Positions 1 through 9,035 of a DNA stretch of 64,000 bases are shown here, piece by piece. The position numbers and the translations under genes are program-made. Source of the DNA: an uncultured Pseudobutyrivibrio sp. (GTDB lineage: Bacteria; Bacillota; Clostridia; Lachnospirales; Lachnospiraceae). Numbering within the stretch: the first letter of the stretch is position 1; each line of letters opens with the position of its first letter. The notes under the pieces were generated by a model that saw only the letters and a program-made list of their open reading frames with translations, did not search any database and was not told the origin of the DNA. Location of the stretch: NCBI GenBank assembly GCA_900546435.1, contig URCQ01000001.1, positions 1 through 64,000 on the forward strand. Reading direction: 5' to 3'.

Positions 1-2
1 CA

Positions 3-572
3 GCAGCACAGGCGGCGATTGCGCAGCAGATTCTCGCGCAGCAACAGCAACAACAGCAGCAACAGCAACCACAACAGCCGGAGGGAGAAAATCCGGGGGA
101 AACCGGGGGAGAAAACAACGGCTCTACAGAAAATGGTGGCGCTGACAATACCGGACAGACACCGCAGATTCCGTCAGAAAATACAGGCGGTTCCATTTCC
201 TATTCGGATGCAGATCTGAAATTGATGGCAGCCATTATTCAGGCAGAGGCCGGTGGTGAATCTTATGCCGGACAGTTGGCGGTTGGTACGGTGATTATGA
301 ACCGTGTGAAAAGTTCGCTTTTCCCGAATACATTATCGGGCGTTATTTATCAGACAAACCAGTTCCAGCCGGTGCGAGACGGCCATCTGGCATTGATTCT
401 GGAGCGTGGTCCGAACGAGAGTTGTACGAATGCTGCTAAGCAGGTGCTCAATGGATATCGTTCGGGCGACTGGTTGTTCTTCATGACAAAAAAATGGGCG
501 GATTATTATGGAATTACCGGATATAGCATGATAGGAAACCATGCGTTCTTCCGAAATTGGGGAGCAAATTAA
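3..572 (+). CDS. SleB-like cell wall hydrolase, 3' part (5' end outside window)
   Basis: The reading frame is open from the window edge, so the start lies upstream. The visible 189 residues begin with Ala/Gln-rich sequence containing a run of about ten Gln, then a Gly/Asn/Glu/Thr-rich linker (about residues 28-70), then a C-terminal SleB-type hydrolase_2 domain. Motifs seen are LMAAIIQAEAGGE (probable catalytic Glu), AVGTVIMNRV and a closing YSMIGNHAFFRNW. Family knowledge: such domains cleave peptidoglycan, either spore cortex (SleB/CwlJ) or vegetative wall, and are often carried behind a coiled-coil or repeat N-terminus in secreted proteins. Signal peptide and N-terminal domain cannot be seen. 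An internal ATG at 222 would remove only the linker and is not the likely start. A terminator follows at once, so this is the last gene of its unit. Confidence 0.85.
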   Translation, partial: AAQAAIAQQILAQQQQQQQQQQPQQPEGENPGETGGENNGSTENGGADNTGQTPQIPSENTGGSISYSDADLKLMAAIIQAEAGGESYAGQLAVGTVIMNRVKSSLFPNTLSGVIYQTNQFQPVRDGHLALILERGPNESCTNAAKQVLNGYRSGDWLFFMTKKWADYYGITGYSMIGNHAFFRNWGAN

Positions 573-616
573 ATAAGAAAAGATAGTGCAGCTGTACGCA
601 GGTGCATTCGTGTAGG

Positions 617-657
617 ATAACCATCCACTTTGAAAAAAGGCGGATGGTTATTTTTTA
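617..657 (+). terminator. Rho-independent terminator after the wall hydrolase
   Basis: An 8-bp perfect stem, AACCATCC (619-626) with GGATGGTT (642-649), is followed by ATTTTTTA. It lies 45 bp after the stop codon at 572. Confidence 0.85.
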
Positions 658-687
658 TAGGAAAAAACGTGAAAAAAATATCAATTG

Positions 688-716
688 TTGCCAATGTTTT
701 TCCTCACTTGTATAAT
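688..716 (+). promoter_or_regulatory. Sigma-A type promoter of the hydrogenase operon
   Basis: TTGCCA (688-693), a 17-bp spacer and TATAAT (711-716). It lies about 80 bp upstream of the GTG start at 799, and no riboswitch-like fold was recognised in the short leader. Confidence 0.7.
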
Positions 717-798
717 AAAACCATATATAAGTATGAAAACGTTTCAGCAAAAGGGGTTATGTCTGAAATGTAAAAAAGGGTAAAGGGGGATTTTTACA

Positions 799-2640
799 GT
801 GAGTAGATTAACGGTTATGACAGATGATCGTGCATCGTCTACGACATTGACACTTGCTAAGGAATTCAAGCAGAGAATCATTGCAAGCCCGCCGGGGATA
901 TGTCTGGTGGAAATGCAGTTAGCGATGCTCAAAGTGTGTCATGCGCAGAGTTGTGGTAAGTGCGTGCCATGTCGGGATGGGCTTGGCAAGCTAGAGGATT
1001 TATTAGAGGATGTATTGAACAATCGTGCGACAGAAGAGACGTTGACTTTGATTGAGAAGACAGCCAGAAATATTGAACTGTCAGCAGATTGTGCCATTGG
1101 TTTTGAGGCGGCGCGTATGGTGCTGGTTGGTCTGGATGGTTTGCGGGAGGATTATCTTTCCCATGTCCGCGAACACAGATGTAGTGGCAGCTTTGAACAG
1201 CCGATTCCATGTATTGATCAATGCCCGGCACATGTAGATATTCCGGGCTATATTGCGCTTACCGGTGCAGGCAGATATGAAGATGCCGTGCGCCTGATAC
1301 GAAAGGATAATCCATTCCCGGTGGCTTGTGCACTGATTTGTGAGCATCCGTGTGAGCAGCGCTGCCGCAGAAATATGCTGGATAGTTCGGTTAATATTCG
1401 TGGATTGAAACGATCTGCTGTGGATTGTGCCGATATGGATGCGATTCCGGTGCCGCCAAAAGCAGAGGCAACGGGCAAGCGCATCGCTATTATTGGTGGC
1501 GGACCAAGTGGATTGACAGCGGCTTATTATTTGCAGCTGAAGGGGCATCAGACCGTTGTTTTTGAAGAAAAACCAGCGCTTGGTGGTATGCTTCGCTATG
1601 GAATACCGAATTATCGTTTTCCAAGAAAACGACTGGCGCAGGATCTGGATTACATATTAAAAACAGGTGTGGAGGTGCGCTTAAATACACAGGTGGGACG
1701 CGATATCTCTATGGCAGATCTGCAAAAGGAATACGATGCTGTATATATTTCCATCGGTGCACAGACAGATAAGAATTTTGATATTGAAGGCGCAGACAGT
1801 CTGAATGTTATTTCAGCGGTGAATCTGCTTCGTGATGTTGGACTGGAAAAACGCTTAGACTTTACCGGACAAAAAGTGGCGGTTATTGGCGGCGGAAATG
1901 TGGCAATGGATTGCGCCAGAACAGCCATTCGTGCGCATGCCGAGAAGGTGAGCGTTATCTACAGACGTCAGGAAAAAGATATGACGGCATCACCGGTTGA
2001 GGTGCGCGGTGCGATTGAAGAGGGCGTAGAGCTCTTTACGCTACAGGCACCGCTTCGCGTGGAAGCAGACGAAGAAGGAAAAGCAGTGGCATTGTGGACG
2101 CAGCCGCAGATCAGTGGTTTGTATGACCGCAATGGCAGACCAAAGTCAAATAAAGCGGACAAAGAACCGATCCGTATTCCGGCGGATATCATACTCGTTG
2201 CAATTGGCCAGGACATCGAAAGTGAGCAGTTTGAGGAACATGGCATCTCTACAAAATGGAATCGCATCGTAACGGATGCAGGTGGTAATACCACCGGAAA
2301 AGAGGGTATATTCTCCGGAGGAGATTGTGTATCCGGACCGGCAACCGTGATTAAGGCGATTGCAGCAGGTAAAGTGGTTGCTGCCAATATCGATGAATAT
2401 TTAGGTTATCACCATGAGATTACCGTAGATGTGGATATTCCATCACCTTTGATGAATGACAAACTTCCAAGTGGACGAATCCATTTGACAGAGCGTGAAG
2501 CATGTGAGCGTAAGCATGATTTTGATGGTATCGAGAATGCGATGAGCCGGGAAGAAACCATTCAGGAAGCGGCGAGATGTTTGCGCTGCGACCACTATGG
2601 ATGTGGTGTTTTGAGAGGAGGTAGGGAAGACAGATGGTAA
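799..2640 (+). CDS. NuoF-C-terminal/GltD-like FAD-NAD(P) iron-sulfur oxidoreductase, hydrogenase partner
   Basis: A 613-residue soluble flavoprotein. Residues about 45-115 resemble the C-terminal [4Fe-4S] domain of NuoF/HydB, with SCGKCVPCR and a later Cys. Residues about 130-210 are the GltD-type double [4Fe-4S] region (CIDQCPAH, CEHPCEQRCRR). Then come an FAD-binding IIGGGPSGLTAAYY motif, a second Rossmann motif (VIGGGNVAMDCA) for NAD(P)H, and a C-terminal Cys-rich tail (CLRCDHYGCG). The FMN/NADH domain of a true NuoF is absent. The GTG start is chosen because AAAGGGGGA lies 9 bp upstream. The hydrogenase gene overlaps its end by 7 bp, so the products probably form one complex moving electrons between NAD(P)H and HydA. 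The linkage recalls [FeFe] group A hydrogenases annotated as glutamate-synthase-linked. Direction of flow and the electron partner are inference. Confidence 0.85.
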   Translation: MSRLTVMTDDRASSTTLTLAKEFKQRIIASPPGICLVEMQLAMLKVCHAQSCGKCVPCRDGLGKLEDLLEDVLNNRATEETLTLIEKTARNIELSADCAIGFEAARMVLVGLDGLREDYLSHVREHRCSGSFEQPIPCIDQCPAHVDIPGYIALTGAGRYEDAVRLIRKDNPFPVACALICEHPCEQRCRRNMLDSSVNIRGLKRSAVDCADMDAIPVPPKAEATGKRIAIIGGGPSGLTAAYYLQLKGHQTVVFEEKPALGGMLRYGIPNYRFPRKRLAQDLDYILKTGVEVRLNTQVGRDISMADLQKEYDAVYISIGAQTDKNFDIEGADSLNVISAVNLLRDVGLEKRLDFTGQKVAVIGGGNVAMDCARTAIRAHAEKVSVIYRRQEKDMTASPVEVRGAIEEGVELFTLQAPLRVEADEEGKAVALWTQPQISGLYDRNGRPKSNKADKEPIRIPADIILVAIGQDIESEQFEEHGISTKWNRIVTDAGGNTTGKEGIFSGGDCVSGPATVIKAIAAGKVVAANIDEYLGYHHEITVDVDIPSPLMNDKLPSGRIHLTEREACERKHDFDGIENAMSREETIQEAARCLRCDHYGCGVLRGGREDRW

Positions 2641-4355
2641 ATGCTAGAATGAATGGAATAGAGATCCAGGTAGAAAAAGGAACGACGATTTTAGAAGCAG
2701 CCAGAATGCACGGAATCCGAATCCCTACACTCTGTTATTTAAAAGAAATCAATGAAATTGGTGCATGCCGCGTCTGCCTTGTAGAGATTGGTGGGAAAAA
2801 GAACCTCGTAGCTGCATGTAATAACGTAGTGGAAGAGGGCATGGAAATCTTTACCAATACGCCGAAGGTGCAGTCTGCAAGACGTACCAATGTAGAACTT
2901 ATTTTGGCGCAGCATGATTTTCGCTGTGCGACATGTGTAAGAGGTGGCAATTGTAATTTACAAAAGCTTGCCAGAGAGCTGAATATTATCGAAATTCCGT
3001 ATAAGATCGAAGTGGAGGAACATCCATGGGATGCTTCGTATCCATTGATTCGTGATGCGGCAAAATGCATCAAATGTATGCGCTGCGTACAGGTGTGTGA
3101 CAAGATTCAGACGATGGGCGTCTGGGATATCATCAATACCGGAAAACGAACCAGTGTAAGTACTGTGGATATGCAGGATATTCAGGCGATGGATTGTGCA
3201 TTGTGCGGACAGTGTATCACGCATTGCCCGACAGGCGCTTTGCGTGAGAGAAATGATACCGTAAAAGTGATGGATGCCATTATGGACCCGGAGCAGATCG
3301 TCATTGCACAAATTGCACCAGCCGTTCGTGTAGCCTGGGGCGAAGGCTTTGGTTTGTCTGCAGAAGAAGCAACGGTTGGAAAGATGGTTTCTGCAGCGCG
3401 TCAGATTGGTTTTGATTATGTATTTGATACAGATTTTACTGCGGATTTGACGATTATGGAAGAAGGGCACGAGATGTTAGAGCGCCTTTTACAGAAAAAA
3501 GAGGCAAAAATGCCGATGTTTACGTCGTGCTGTCCGGGATGGGTGCGTTTTATGAAGTCACAATTCCCGGCGTATGTAGACCATCTATCTACCGCAAAAT
3601 CGCCACAGCAGATGTTTGGTGCGGTGGCAAAAACGTATTATGCAGATATTCTGGGCGTGACGCCGGATAAGATTACCTGTGTATCCATTATGCCTTGTAC
3701 AGCGAAAAAGTATGAATGTGCGGTTCCGCAGGTCAATGACAGCGGCGCAGAGCGCGATGTGGATGTGGCACTTACAACAAGAGAATTTGTACGTATGCTT
3801 TGTGCAGCACAGGTAAATATAGAAACACTGGAAGAAGACACGTTTGATGAACCACTGGGACTGGGAACAGGAGCTGGTGTGATCTTTGGTGCAACGGGTG
3901 GTGTTATGGAAGCGGCGCTTCGCAGTGCATATTACTTCGTGACAGGAGAAAATCCGGGAGCAGATGATTTTGCTGTTGTCCGCGGGGAAGATGGTATTCG
4001 TGAAGTGACCGTAGAAATTCAGGGAACACCGATACGTGCAGCTGTGGTCAGTGGTCTGGGAAATGCCAGAAAATTGATGGAACGTATAGAAAATGATGAG
4101 GTTTCTTATGATTTTGTGGAAGTGATGGCATGCCCAGGTGGATGTGCCGGAGGCGGTGGTCAGCCGATTCACGATGGTGAGGAACTAGCATGCGAAAGAG
4201 GGCAGAAGTTATATACCTTAGATCAGGAAAGCGAGCTGCGTTTGTCACACGAAAATCCAGCCATCGTACAGATTTATGATAAATTCTTAGGAGAGCCGTT
4301 ATCACATAAATCACACGAACTCTTACATACAAGACAGGCAGAGTGGGATATGTAG
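2634..4355 (+). CDS. hydA: [FeFe]-hydrogenase, group A, catalytic subunit
   Basis: A 573-residue modular hydrogenase catalysing 2H+ + 2e- = H2 in the cytoplasm. The N-terminus has a plant-type [2Fe-2S] domain (CYLKE...GACRVCLVE...C), then a His/Cys-ligated [4Fe-4S] motif (HDFRCATCVRGGNC) and two ferredoxin-type clusters (CIKCMRCVQVC, CALCGQCITHC). The H-cluster signatures are all intact: TSCCPGW (L1), MPCTAKKYE (L2) and MACPGGCAGGGGQP (L3), with the C-terminal small-subunit-like region present. Start ATG overlaps the upstream flavoprotein by 7 bp, implying translational coupling. No HydC-like thioredoxin-fold subunit or maturases HydEFG lie beside it. Likely role is fermentative disposal of NAD(P)H electrons as H2; whether it bifurcates with ferredoxin cannot be read from sequence. 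Confidence 0.95.
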   Translation: MVNARMNGIEIQVEKGTTILEAARMHGIRIPTLCYLKEINEIGACRVCLVEIGGKKNLVAACNNVVEEGMEIFTNTPKVQSARRTNVELILAQHDFRCATCVRGGNCNLQKLARELNIIEIPYKIEVEEHPWDASYPLIRDAAKCIKCMRCVQVCDKIQTMGVWDIINTGKRTSVSTVDMQDIQAMDCALCGQCITHCPTGALRERNDTVKVMDAIMDPEQIVIAQIAPAVRVAWGEGFGLSAEEATVGKMVSAARQIGFDYVFDTDFTADLTIMEEGHEMLERLLQKKEAKMPMFTSCCPGWVRFMKSQFPAYVDHLSTAKSPQQMFGAVAKTYYADILGVTPDKITCVSIMPCTAKKYECAVPQVNDSGAERDVDVALTTREFVRMLCAAQVNIETLEEDTFDEPLGLGTGAGVIFGATGGVMEAALRSAYYFVTGENPGADDFAVVRGEDGIREVTVEIQGTPIRAAVVSGLGNARKLMERIENDEVSYDFVEVMACPGGCAGGGGQPIHDGEELACERGQKLYTLDQESELRLSHENPAIVQIYDKFLGEPLSHKSHELLHTRQAEWDM

Positions 4356-4417
4356 GATAGTTGTAGGTGCTAAGAACAAGCATGGATAGGGCGTAAGCAC
4401 ATAAAGGAAAAGATAAA

Positions 4418-4467
4418 GAAAGAGGTCGTAGGGATTTGAGAAACCATTTCCCCGCGACCTCTTTTAT
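4418..4467 (+). terminator. Terminator of the hydrogenase operon
   Basis: Stem AAAGAGGTCG (4419-4428) and CGACCTCTTT (4455-4464), followed by a short T run. It lies 64 bp past the hydA stop. Confidence 0.8.
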
Positions 4468-4663
4468 TGGTATGAAAAGCAAGTTGGTATGGGTAGGGAA
4501 TTATGAAAAACAAGCCAGATACCCATAAAATGATGTTGGTAAGAAGTACGCACCAGATTATGATTTGGATGCCATTTATAAAGAATTGTATTCATAAGAA
4601 AACAGAACCACACAAAATGCCAAAAATCCTACAGATTTGCGGCATTTTTTGTGTAAAAGAACA
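4468..4663 (+). other. Intergenic segment with possible gene remnant and a second hairpin
   Basis: No convincing gene. One frame reads GKKYAPDYDLDAIYKELYS before a stop near 4598, which looks like the C-terminus of a lost protein but is not recognised. It is followed by a hairpin at 4610-4654 (ACACAAAATGCC with GGCATTTTTTGTGT) that could act as a terminator on either strand and insulates the ECF operon. Confidence 0.4.
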
Positions 4664-4692
4664 TTGAGAAAAATGTCAAGATAACATATAAT
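4664..4692 (+). promoter_or_regulatory. Promoter of the ECF transporter operon
   Basis: TTGAGA (4664-4669), a 17-bp spacer and TATAAT (4687-4692). Only 34 bp separate the -10 box from the ATG at 4727, which contains AAGGAGG, so there is no room for a vitamin riboswitch. Confidence 0.7.
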
Positions 4693-4726
4693 AAGGCAGT
4701 ATTATACAAACAAGGAGGAAAAAACA

Positions 4727-5278
4727 ATGAAAAAGTTTGGTATTAAAGAAGTCGTTGCAACAGCAATCGGCACAGCGCTTTTTATCGTGCTCACAGAGGT
4801 GCAGATTCCATTGGGAATCATTCCTAACACTTCTTTACAGCCAAGAGCAGCAGTCCTTGCATTCTTAGCAGCGGTATTTGGACCAGTTGTTGGTGGTATT
4901 GTAGGTATTCTTGGTCATGCACTTGGCGATGCTATGTTTTATGGTAGCATCTGGTGGAGCTGGGTTATTCCAGAAGCTGTGATTGGTATCGGTGTTGGTC
5001 TTTTCGCTAAGAAGTATCAGATTAAAGAAGGCGGATTTGATCGAAAAGCAATTGTACTTTTTAATATAGTACAGATTGTAACAAATGCGGTTGCATGGAT
5101 TCTCGTTGCTCCGGTACTGGACATCGTAATCTATTCAGAGCCTACCGATAAGGTATTTGCACAGGGTGCATGTGCATTTGTGGCAAATATTATTATTACA
5201 GCAATTCTTGGAACTCTGCTTGGCATGGGTTATACTAAGATTGGCGCGAAGTCATCAAGCCTTACAAAAGAAGACTAA
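4727..5278 (+). CDS. ECF transporter S component, UPF0397 family
   Basis: A 183-residue hydrophobic protein with about five to six membrane segments. The family pattern is clear: KEVVATAIGTALFIVL at the N-terminus, IPNTSLQPRAAVLAFLAAVFGPVVG, IGHALGDAMFYGSIWWSWV and GLFAKKYQI. UPF0397 proteins are usually annotated as ECF-type riboflavin transporter substrate-binding proteins, but members have also been predicted to carry other vitamins or precursors, so the ligand is uncertain. It would bind the substrate in the membrane and dock on the EcfA-EcfT module encoded by the next two genes, making this a dedicated (group I) ECF system. AAGGAGG precedes the ATG. No riboflavin (FMN) riboswitch is present upstream, which weakens the riboflavin assignment slightly. 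Confidence 0.85.
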   Translation: MKKFGIKEVVATAIGTALFIVLTEVQIPLGIIPNTSLQPRAAVLAFLAAVFGPVVGGIVGILGHALGDAMFYGSIWWSWVIPEAVIGIGVGLFAKKYQIKEGGFDRKAIVLFNIVQIVTNAVAWILVAPVLDIVIYSEPTDKVFAQGACAFVANIIITAILGTLLGMGYTKIGAKSSSLTKED

Positions 5279-5299
5279 TTATTAAAAGGAAATGTGATT

Positions 5300-7000
5300 G
5301 TGGAACCTATTATCGAGTTTAAAAATTATTCGTTTAAGTACAATTCACAGGTAGAACCAACGCTCCGGGATATTGACCTTGCCGTCTATCCCGGAGAAAA
5401 AATTCTCATCATAGGACCATCCGGATCAGGAAAGTCAACACTTGCTAACTGCATCAACGGACTGGTTCCTTTTTCATATGCAGGAGATAGTACCGGTGAA
5501 TTATATATTGGAGGAAAAAAACCAGAGGATTTGGGCATTTTTGGCCTCTCCAAAACAGTCGGTACGGTATTGCAGGATACCGACGGACAGTTTATCGGTC
5601 TGACTGTGGCAGAAGATATCGCTTTTGTCTTGGAAAATGACTGCATGGAAGAAGAAAAGATGCACAAACGTGTAGATGCCATAGCTGAAATTGTGGATGT
5701 GAAGAATTTACTTCATCATGCACCGGGAGAGTTGTCAGGTGGACAGAAGCAACGTGTGTCCATGGCAGGCGTCATGATTGATGACGTGGATATTCTGCTT
5801 TTTGACGAGCCACTTGCCAATTTGGATCCAGCAACTGGAAAGCGCGCCATTGCATTGATTGATTCCATCCAAAAAGAACAGAATAAGACGATCTTAATCA
5901 TTGAACATCGTTTGGAAGATGCACTGTACAAAGACGTAGATCGTATCGTGGTTGTTGGTGATGGCACGATTGTGGCAGATATGACACCAGATGAGCTGCT
6001 TTCCGGTGATATTTTAAAGCAGCAGGGGATTCGCGAACCGCTTTATGTGACAGCGCTGAAGCATGCAGGTTGTGAGATTGCTGCAAAAGATCACCCGGCG
6101 CATGTGGAGACGATGGATTTTGCACCATATCAGGCAAAAGTACAGGATTGGTTTGCAAGTGCGGCACAATCTTTAAAAGAAAAAAGAAAAGAACAGGTGC
6201 TTGCAGTAGAACATCTGAGTTTTGCATATGATGATAAGCATCCCATTTTGCATGATATTGATTTTTCAGTGCAAAAAGGAGAAATGCTTAGTATCGTTGG
6301 GAAAAATGGTGCTGGAAAAACAACACTTTCCAACTTGATTTGTGGATTCTATGAGCCGAGTGAAGGACGGATTTTACTAGATGGCCAGGATATATCACCG
6401 CTATCGATTAAGGAGCGTGGAGAGCACATTGGGCTTGTGATGCAAAACCCAAACCAGATGATTTCTAAGGCTATGATTTATGAAGAAGTGGCGTTAGGTT
6501 TGACGGTTCGAGGTGTTCCGGAAGAAGAAATTAAAGAACGTGTGTATGAGACGTTAAAGATTTGCGGTCTATATCCATTTCGTAACTGGCCGATTTCTGC
6601 ACTCAGTTTTGGACAGAAGAAACGTGTTTCCATTGCATCTATTCTTGTCATGAATCCAGAGATTATGATTTTAGATGAACCGACAGCGGGACAGGACTAT
6701 CATCATTACACGGAGATTATGGAGTTTTTGAAACGTGTCAATGAAGAGTATGGTACGACAATTATTATGATTACACATGATATGCACCTGATGTTAGAAT
6801 ATACGGATCGTGCGATTGTTATTGCAGATGGGCATATGATTTCAGACGATACACCGGCAAACATTTTAACCAATCGTGAGATTTCAGACCGCGCATATCT
6901 GAAGCAGACATCGCTTTACGATATGGCGGAAAAATGCGGCATTTTGGCACCTTCTGAGTTTGTTGAATGTTTTATCAACTACGAAAGGACGGTGCGATAA
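5300..7000 (+). CDS. ECF transporter ATPase, duplicated (fused EcfA-EcfA')
   Basis: About 566 residues containing two ABC ATPase domains in tandem. The first has Walker A GPSGSGKST, signature LSGGQKQR and Walker B DILLFDEP. The second (from about residue 300) has GKNGAGKTT, LSFGQKKR and IMILDEP. Such fused ATPases (YkoD type) supply the energy for an ECF vitamin or metal importer together with the EcfT protein that follows. Two in-frame GTG codons are possible starts, at 5294 and 5300; the second is preferred because AAAAGGA then sits 9 bp upstream rather than 3 bp. The stop codon shares one base with the next ATG (TAATG), so the genes are translationally coupled. Both nucleotide sites look intact. 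Confidence 0.9.
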   Translation: MEPIIEFKNYSFKYNSQVEPTLRDIDLAVYPGEKILIIGPSGSGKSTLANCINGLVPFSYAGDSTGELYIGGKKPEDLGIFGLSKTVGTVLQDTDGQFIGLTVAEDIAFVLENDCMEEEKMHKRVDAIAEIVDVKNLLHHAPGELSGGQKQRVSMAGVMIDDVDILLFDEPLANLDPATGKRAIALIDSIQKEQNKTILIIEHRLEDALYKDVDRIVVVGDGTIVADMTPDELLSGDILKQQGIREPLYVTALKHAGCEIAAKDHPAHVETMDFAPYQAKVQDWFASAAQSLKEKRKEQVLAVEHLSFAYDDKHPILHDIDFSVQKGEMLSIVGKNGAGKTTLSNLICGFYEPSEGRILLDGQDISPLSIKERGEHIGLVMQNPNQMISKAMIYEEVALGLTVRGVPEEEIKERVYETLKICGLYPFRNWPISALSFGQKKRVSIASILVMNPEIMILDEPTAGQDYHHYTEIMEFLKRVNEEYGTTIIMITHDMHLMLEYTDRAIVIADGHMISDDTPANILTNREISDRAYLKQTSLYDMAEKCGILAPSEFVECFINYERTVR

Positions 7001-7827
7001 TGGCAAAATTACTTAGTTATGAAGAAAAAGGCACATGGATGGAACAACTCTGCGGTGTGACAAAGATGATTTTTTTCCTTGCCTGGACGATTACCTGCAT
7101 GCTGACCTATGATACCAGAGTGCTTGCGACGATGCTTGTGATTAGTCTGATTCTGTTTAAACTTTCCAAGACCAGCTGGAAACAGATTGGCTCTGTTTTT
7201 AAAGTGATTATGGTATTTATGCTGATTAACGTTTTAGCTATTTTTATTTTTGCACCATATCAGGGCGCACAAATTTATGGCACGGAGCATATTCTTTACG
7301 ATTTTGGTGGCAGATGGGTGATTACCCAGGAACAGCTTTTTTATGAACTGAATGTGGTAATCAAGTACTTTACAATTGTACCGTCAGTTTTTATGTTTAT
7401 CATTACGACAAATCCATCAGAACTTGCGGCATCTTTGAATCAGCTTGGAATAAGTTATAATATTGGGTATGCAATCTCGCTTGCTCTCCGTTATATTCCG
7501 GATGTGCAGGACGATTACCATAAGATTAAAAACGCGCAGGAAGCACGTGGTATTGAGATGTCAGGAAAAGCAAAACTGATGGACCGTATCAAAAGTGTGA
7601 CAGCGATTATTTTCCCATTGGTATTTACGAGTATGGATCGGATTGATACGGTTAGTAATGCCATGGAGCTGCGCGGCTATGGAAAACACAAAAAACGTAC
7701 CTGGTATATGGGACGTAAGCTGGCTGTAGCAGATTATGTGGTGATGGCTGTTACGGTGATTTTTATGATAATAGCCCTTGTGATTACATATCATGATGGA
7801 AGTAGATTTTATAATCCATTTATTTAA
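7000..7827 (+). CDS. ECF transporter transmembrane component EcfT
   Basis: A 275-residue integral membrane protein with about five hydrophobic segments. It holds the two Ala/X-Arg-Gly coupling motifs typical of EcfT, seen as AQEARGIEM and AMELRGYG in the cytoplasmic loop region, which couple ATP hydrolysis to the S component. The ATG at 7000 is chosen because GAAAGGACGG lies just upstream and it overlaps the ATPase stop; a longer ORF from 6967 lacks a ribosome binding site. It completes the S-A-A'-T transporter with the two preceding genes. Confidence 0.88.
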   Translation: MAKLLSYEEKGTWMEQLCGVTKMIFFLAWTITCMLTYDTRVLATMLVISLILFKLSKTSWKQIGSVFKVIMVFMLINVLAIFIFAPYQGAQIYGTEHILYDFGGRWVITQEQLFYELNVVIKYFTIVPSVFMFIITTNPSELAASLNQLGISYNIGYAISLALRYIPDVQDDYHKIKNAQEARGIEMSGKAKLMDRIKSVTAIIFPLVFTSMDRIDTVSNAMELRGYGKHKKRTWYMGRKLAVADYVVMAVTVIFMIIALVITYHDGSRFYNPFI

Positions 7828-7845
7828 GACAAGGTGGGTAGGCCT

Positions 7846-9030
7846 ATGAAAAAAAAAGGCAAAATTGTATGTAGTGTGCTGGTAATCATTCTTGCCACGT
7901 TCGGCGGAATGTTTTATGCATGGGCACAGAAGCCAAGCTCGCGTATGCTGCTGTCTTCCCTGTATTTTATGGAAGTGACATTAAAAAATCCGGGGTATCT
8001 GCTCCATGATATCAACATTATGGAGATGTTCCGGGAATATGGAAACGGCGATACGGCATTGACAGGAAAAGTTGGTTTATCCGGCATGCAGCAGGCAAAA
8101 TCATCCATTTATTTTGATGTGGATGCGAAGCGTTCTTTTGCGCAAAAGCGAATCTCTGCACAAACAGATATGAATCTGGTGTGGATAGAGATGGGAGAAC
8201 TGGATTTTTATGCGGAAGATCAGACGGTATATATGGATGCACCACTACTGGGAGAAGATATAGGATATGCGTTTCCGACAGGTCAGAATCTTTTTTTGAA
8301 AATGCCGGATCTGACATCGGATATTGATAAGGAGTGGTTCAAAGATCACCTGGGAGATATTGCAGAACTGACGAATCAGATTGACATAGAAAAGACGGGA
8401 AAGACACTAAAGGATGAGGACGGAACGGTAAGTGAAGAGTTTGTTGTCACCATTCCACAGGGAACAGGGCAGTTTCTTTGGGATTTGATCGGTATGGAGC
8501 CACCGGATTATGATGTTGTCTATTCGGTATATCTGACAAAACAGAATCATTTGCGTCGCTTGTCGATTGATTTGTCGGATGTGTTAGAAGGAGCTTCTTT
8601 GACGATTGATGGTGAAGATATCGGTACCGCATATTTTTACTATGAACTGCCGGAGAATGAGCGCGTAGAAATGACTATGACGCGAAATCCAAAGTATTCC
8701 CGTTGGATGGATGTGGAAGTGGATTATTTTGCCAATAATAGCAAAACATATAGGATGACAACGCATTTAAGCTGGCAGGAAACGGAAGACGGATTTAGTC
8801 TGAAGGCGACCGATATGCGTATGAGCTGCGATATGGATCAGCTGGCAAAGGGGTACTTTAAGGGCGAGGTAAAGAAAGCCAAAGAACCATTGCCGGACTT
8901 ATTTGGAGAAAAGACAGATTACATACACAACTTAGAAGTGATTGACTGGAAAACTGTGCGTGATGATACGGAAGGATTTGTCAACGAAGTGTTAGGTAAG
9001 ACATCATTTTCTGTATTTATGGATGATTAA
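7846..9030 (+). CDS. Membrane-anchored extracytoplasmic protein of unknown function in the ECF operon
   Basis: A 394-residue protein not recognised as a named family. Residues 1-28 (MKKKGKIVCSVLVIILATFGG...) form a signal anchor or uncleaved signal peptide; the rest is soluble and rich in beta-type alternation and acidic residues, with no cysteine motif or catalytic signature visible. ATG 7846 is preferred over an in-frame GTG at 7834 because AAGGTGGG then lies 7 bp upstream. It sits 18 bp after ecfT and before a strong terminator, so it is the last gene of the transporter operon. Its position suggests a role near the importer, such as ligand capture or envelope homeostasis, but that is inference only. 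Confidence 0.75.
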   Translation: MKKKGKIVCSVLVIILATFGGMFYAWAQKPSSRMLLSSLYFMEVTLKNPGYLLHDINIMEMFREYGNGDTALTGKVGLSGMQQAKSSIYFDVDAKRSFAQKRISAQTDMNLVWIEMGELDFYAEDQTVYMDAPLLGEDIGYAFPTGQNLFLKMPDLTSDIDKEWFKDHLGDIAELTNQIDIEKTGKTLKDEDGTVSEEFVVTIPQGTGQFLWDLIGMEPPDYDVVYSVYLTKQNHLRRLSIDLSDVLEGASLTIDGEDIGTAYFYYELPENERVEMTMTRNPKYSRWMDVEVDYFANNSKTYRMTTHLSWQETEDGFSLKATDMRMSCDMDQLAKGYFKGEVKKAKEPLPDLFGEKTDYIHNLEVIDWKTVRDDTEGFVNEVLGKTSFSVFMDD

Positions 9031-9035
9031 AAATA

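Noticed and set aside
1..85. CAG/CAA repeat tract resembling a microsatellite or non-coding repeat
   Set aside because: It is in frame with the wall hydrolase and encodes a poly-Gln linker, so it is treated as part of the coding sequence.
4503..4667. ORF starting MKNKPDTHKMM between hydrogenase and ECF operons
   Set aside because: No ribosome binding site, composition unlike a real protein, and it runs through a terminator-like hairpin into the ECF promoter.
4667..4727. Vitamin riboswitch before the ECF S component
   Set aside because: The promoter is only 34 bp from the start codon; no space and no conserved riboswitch motif.
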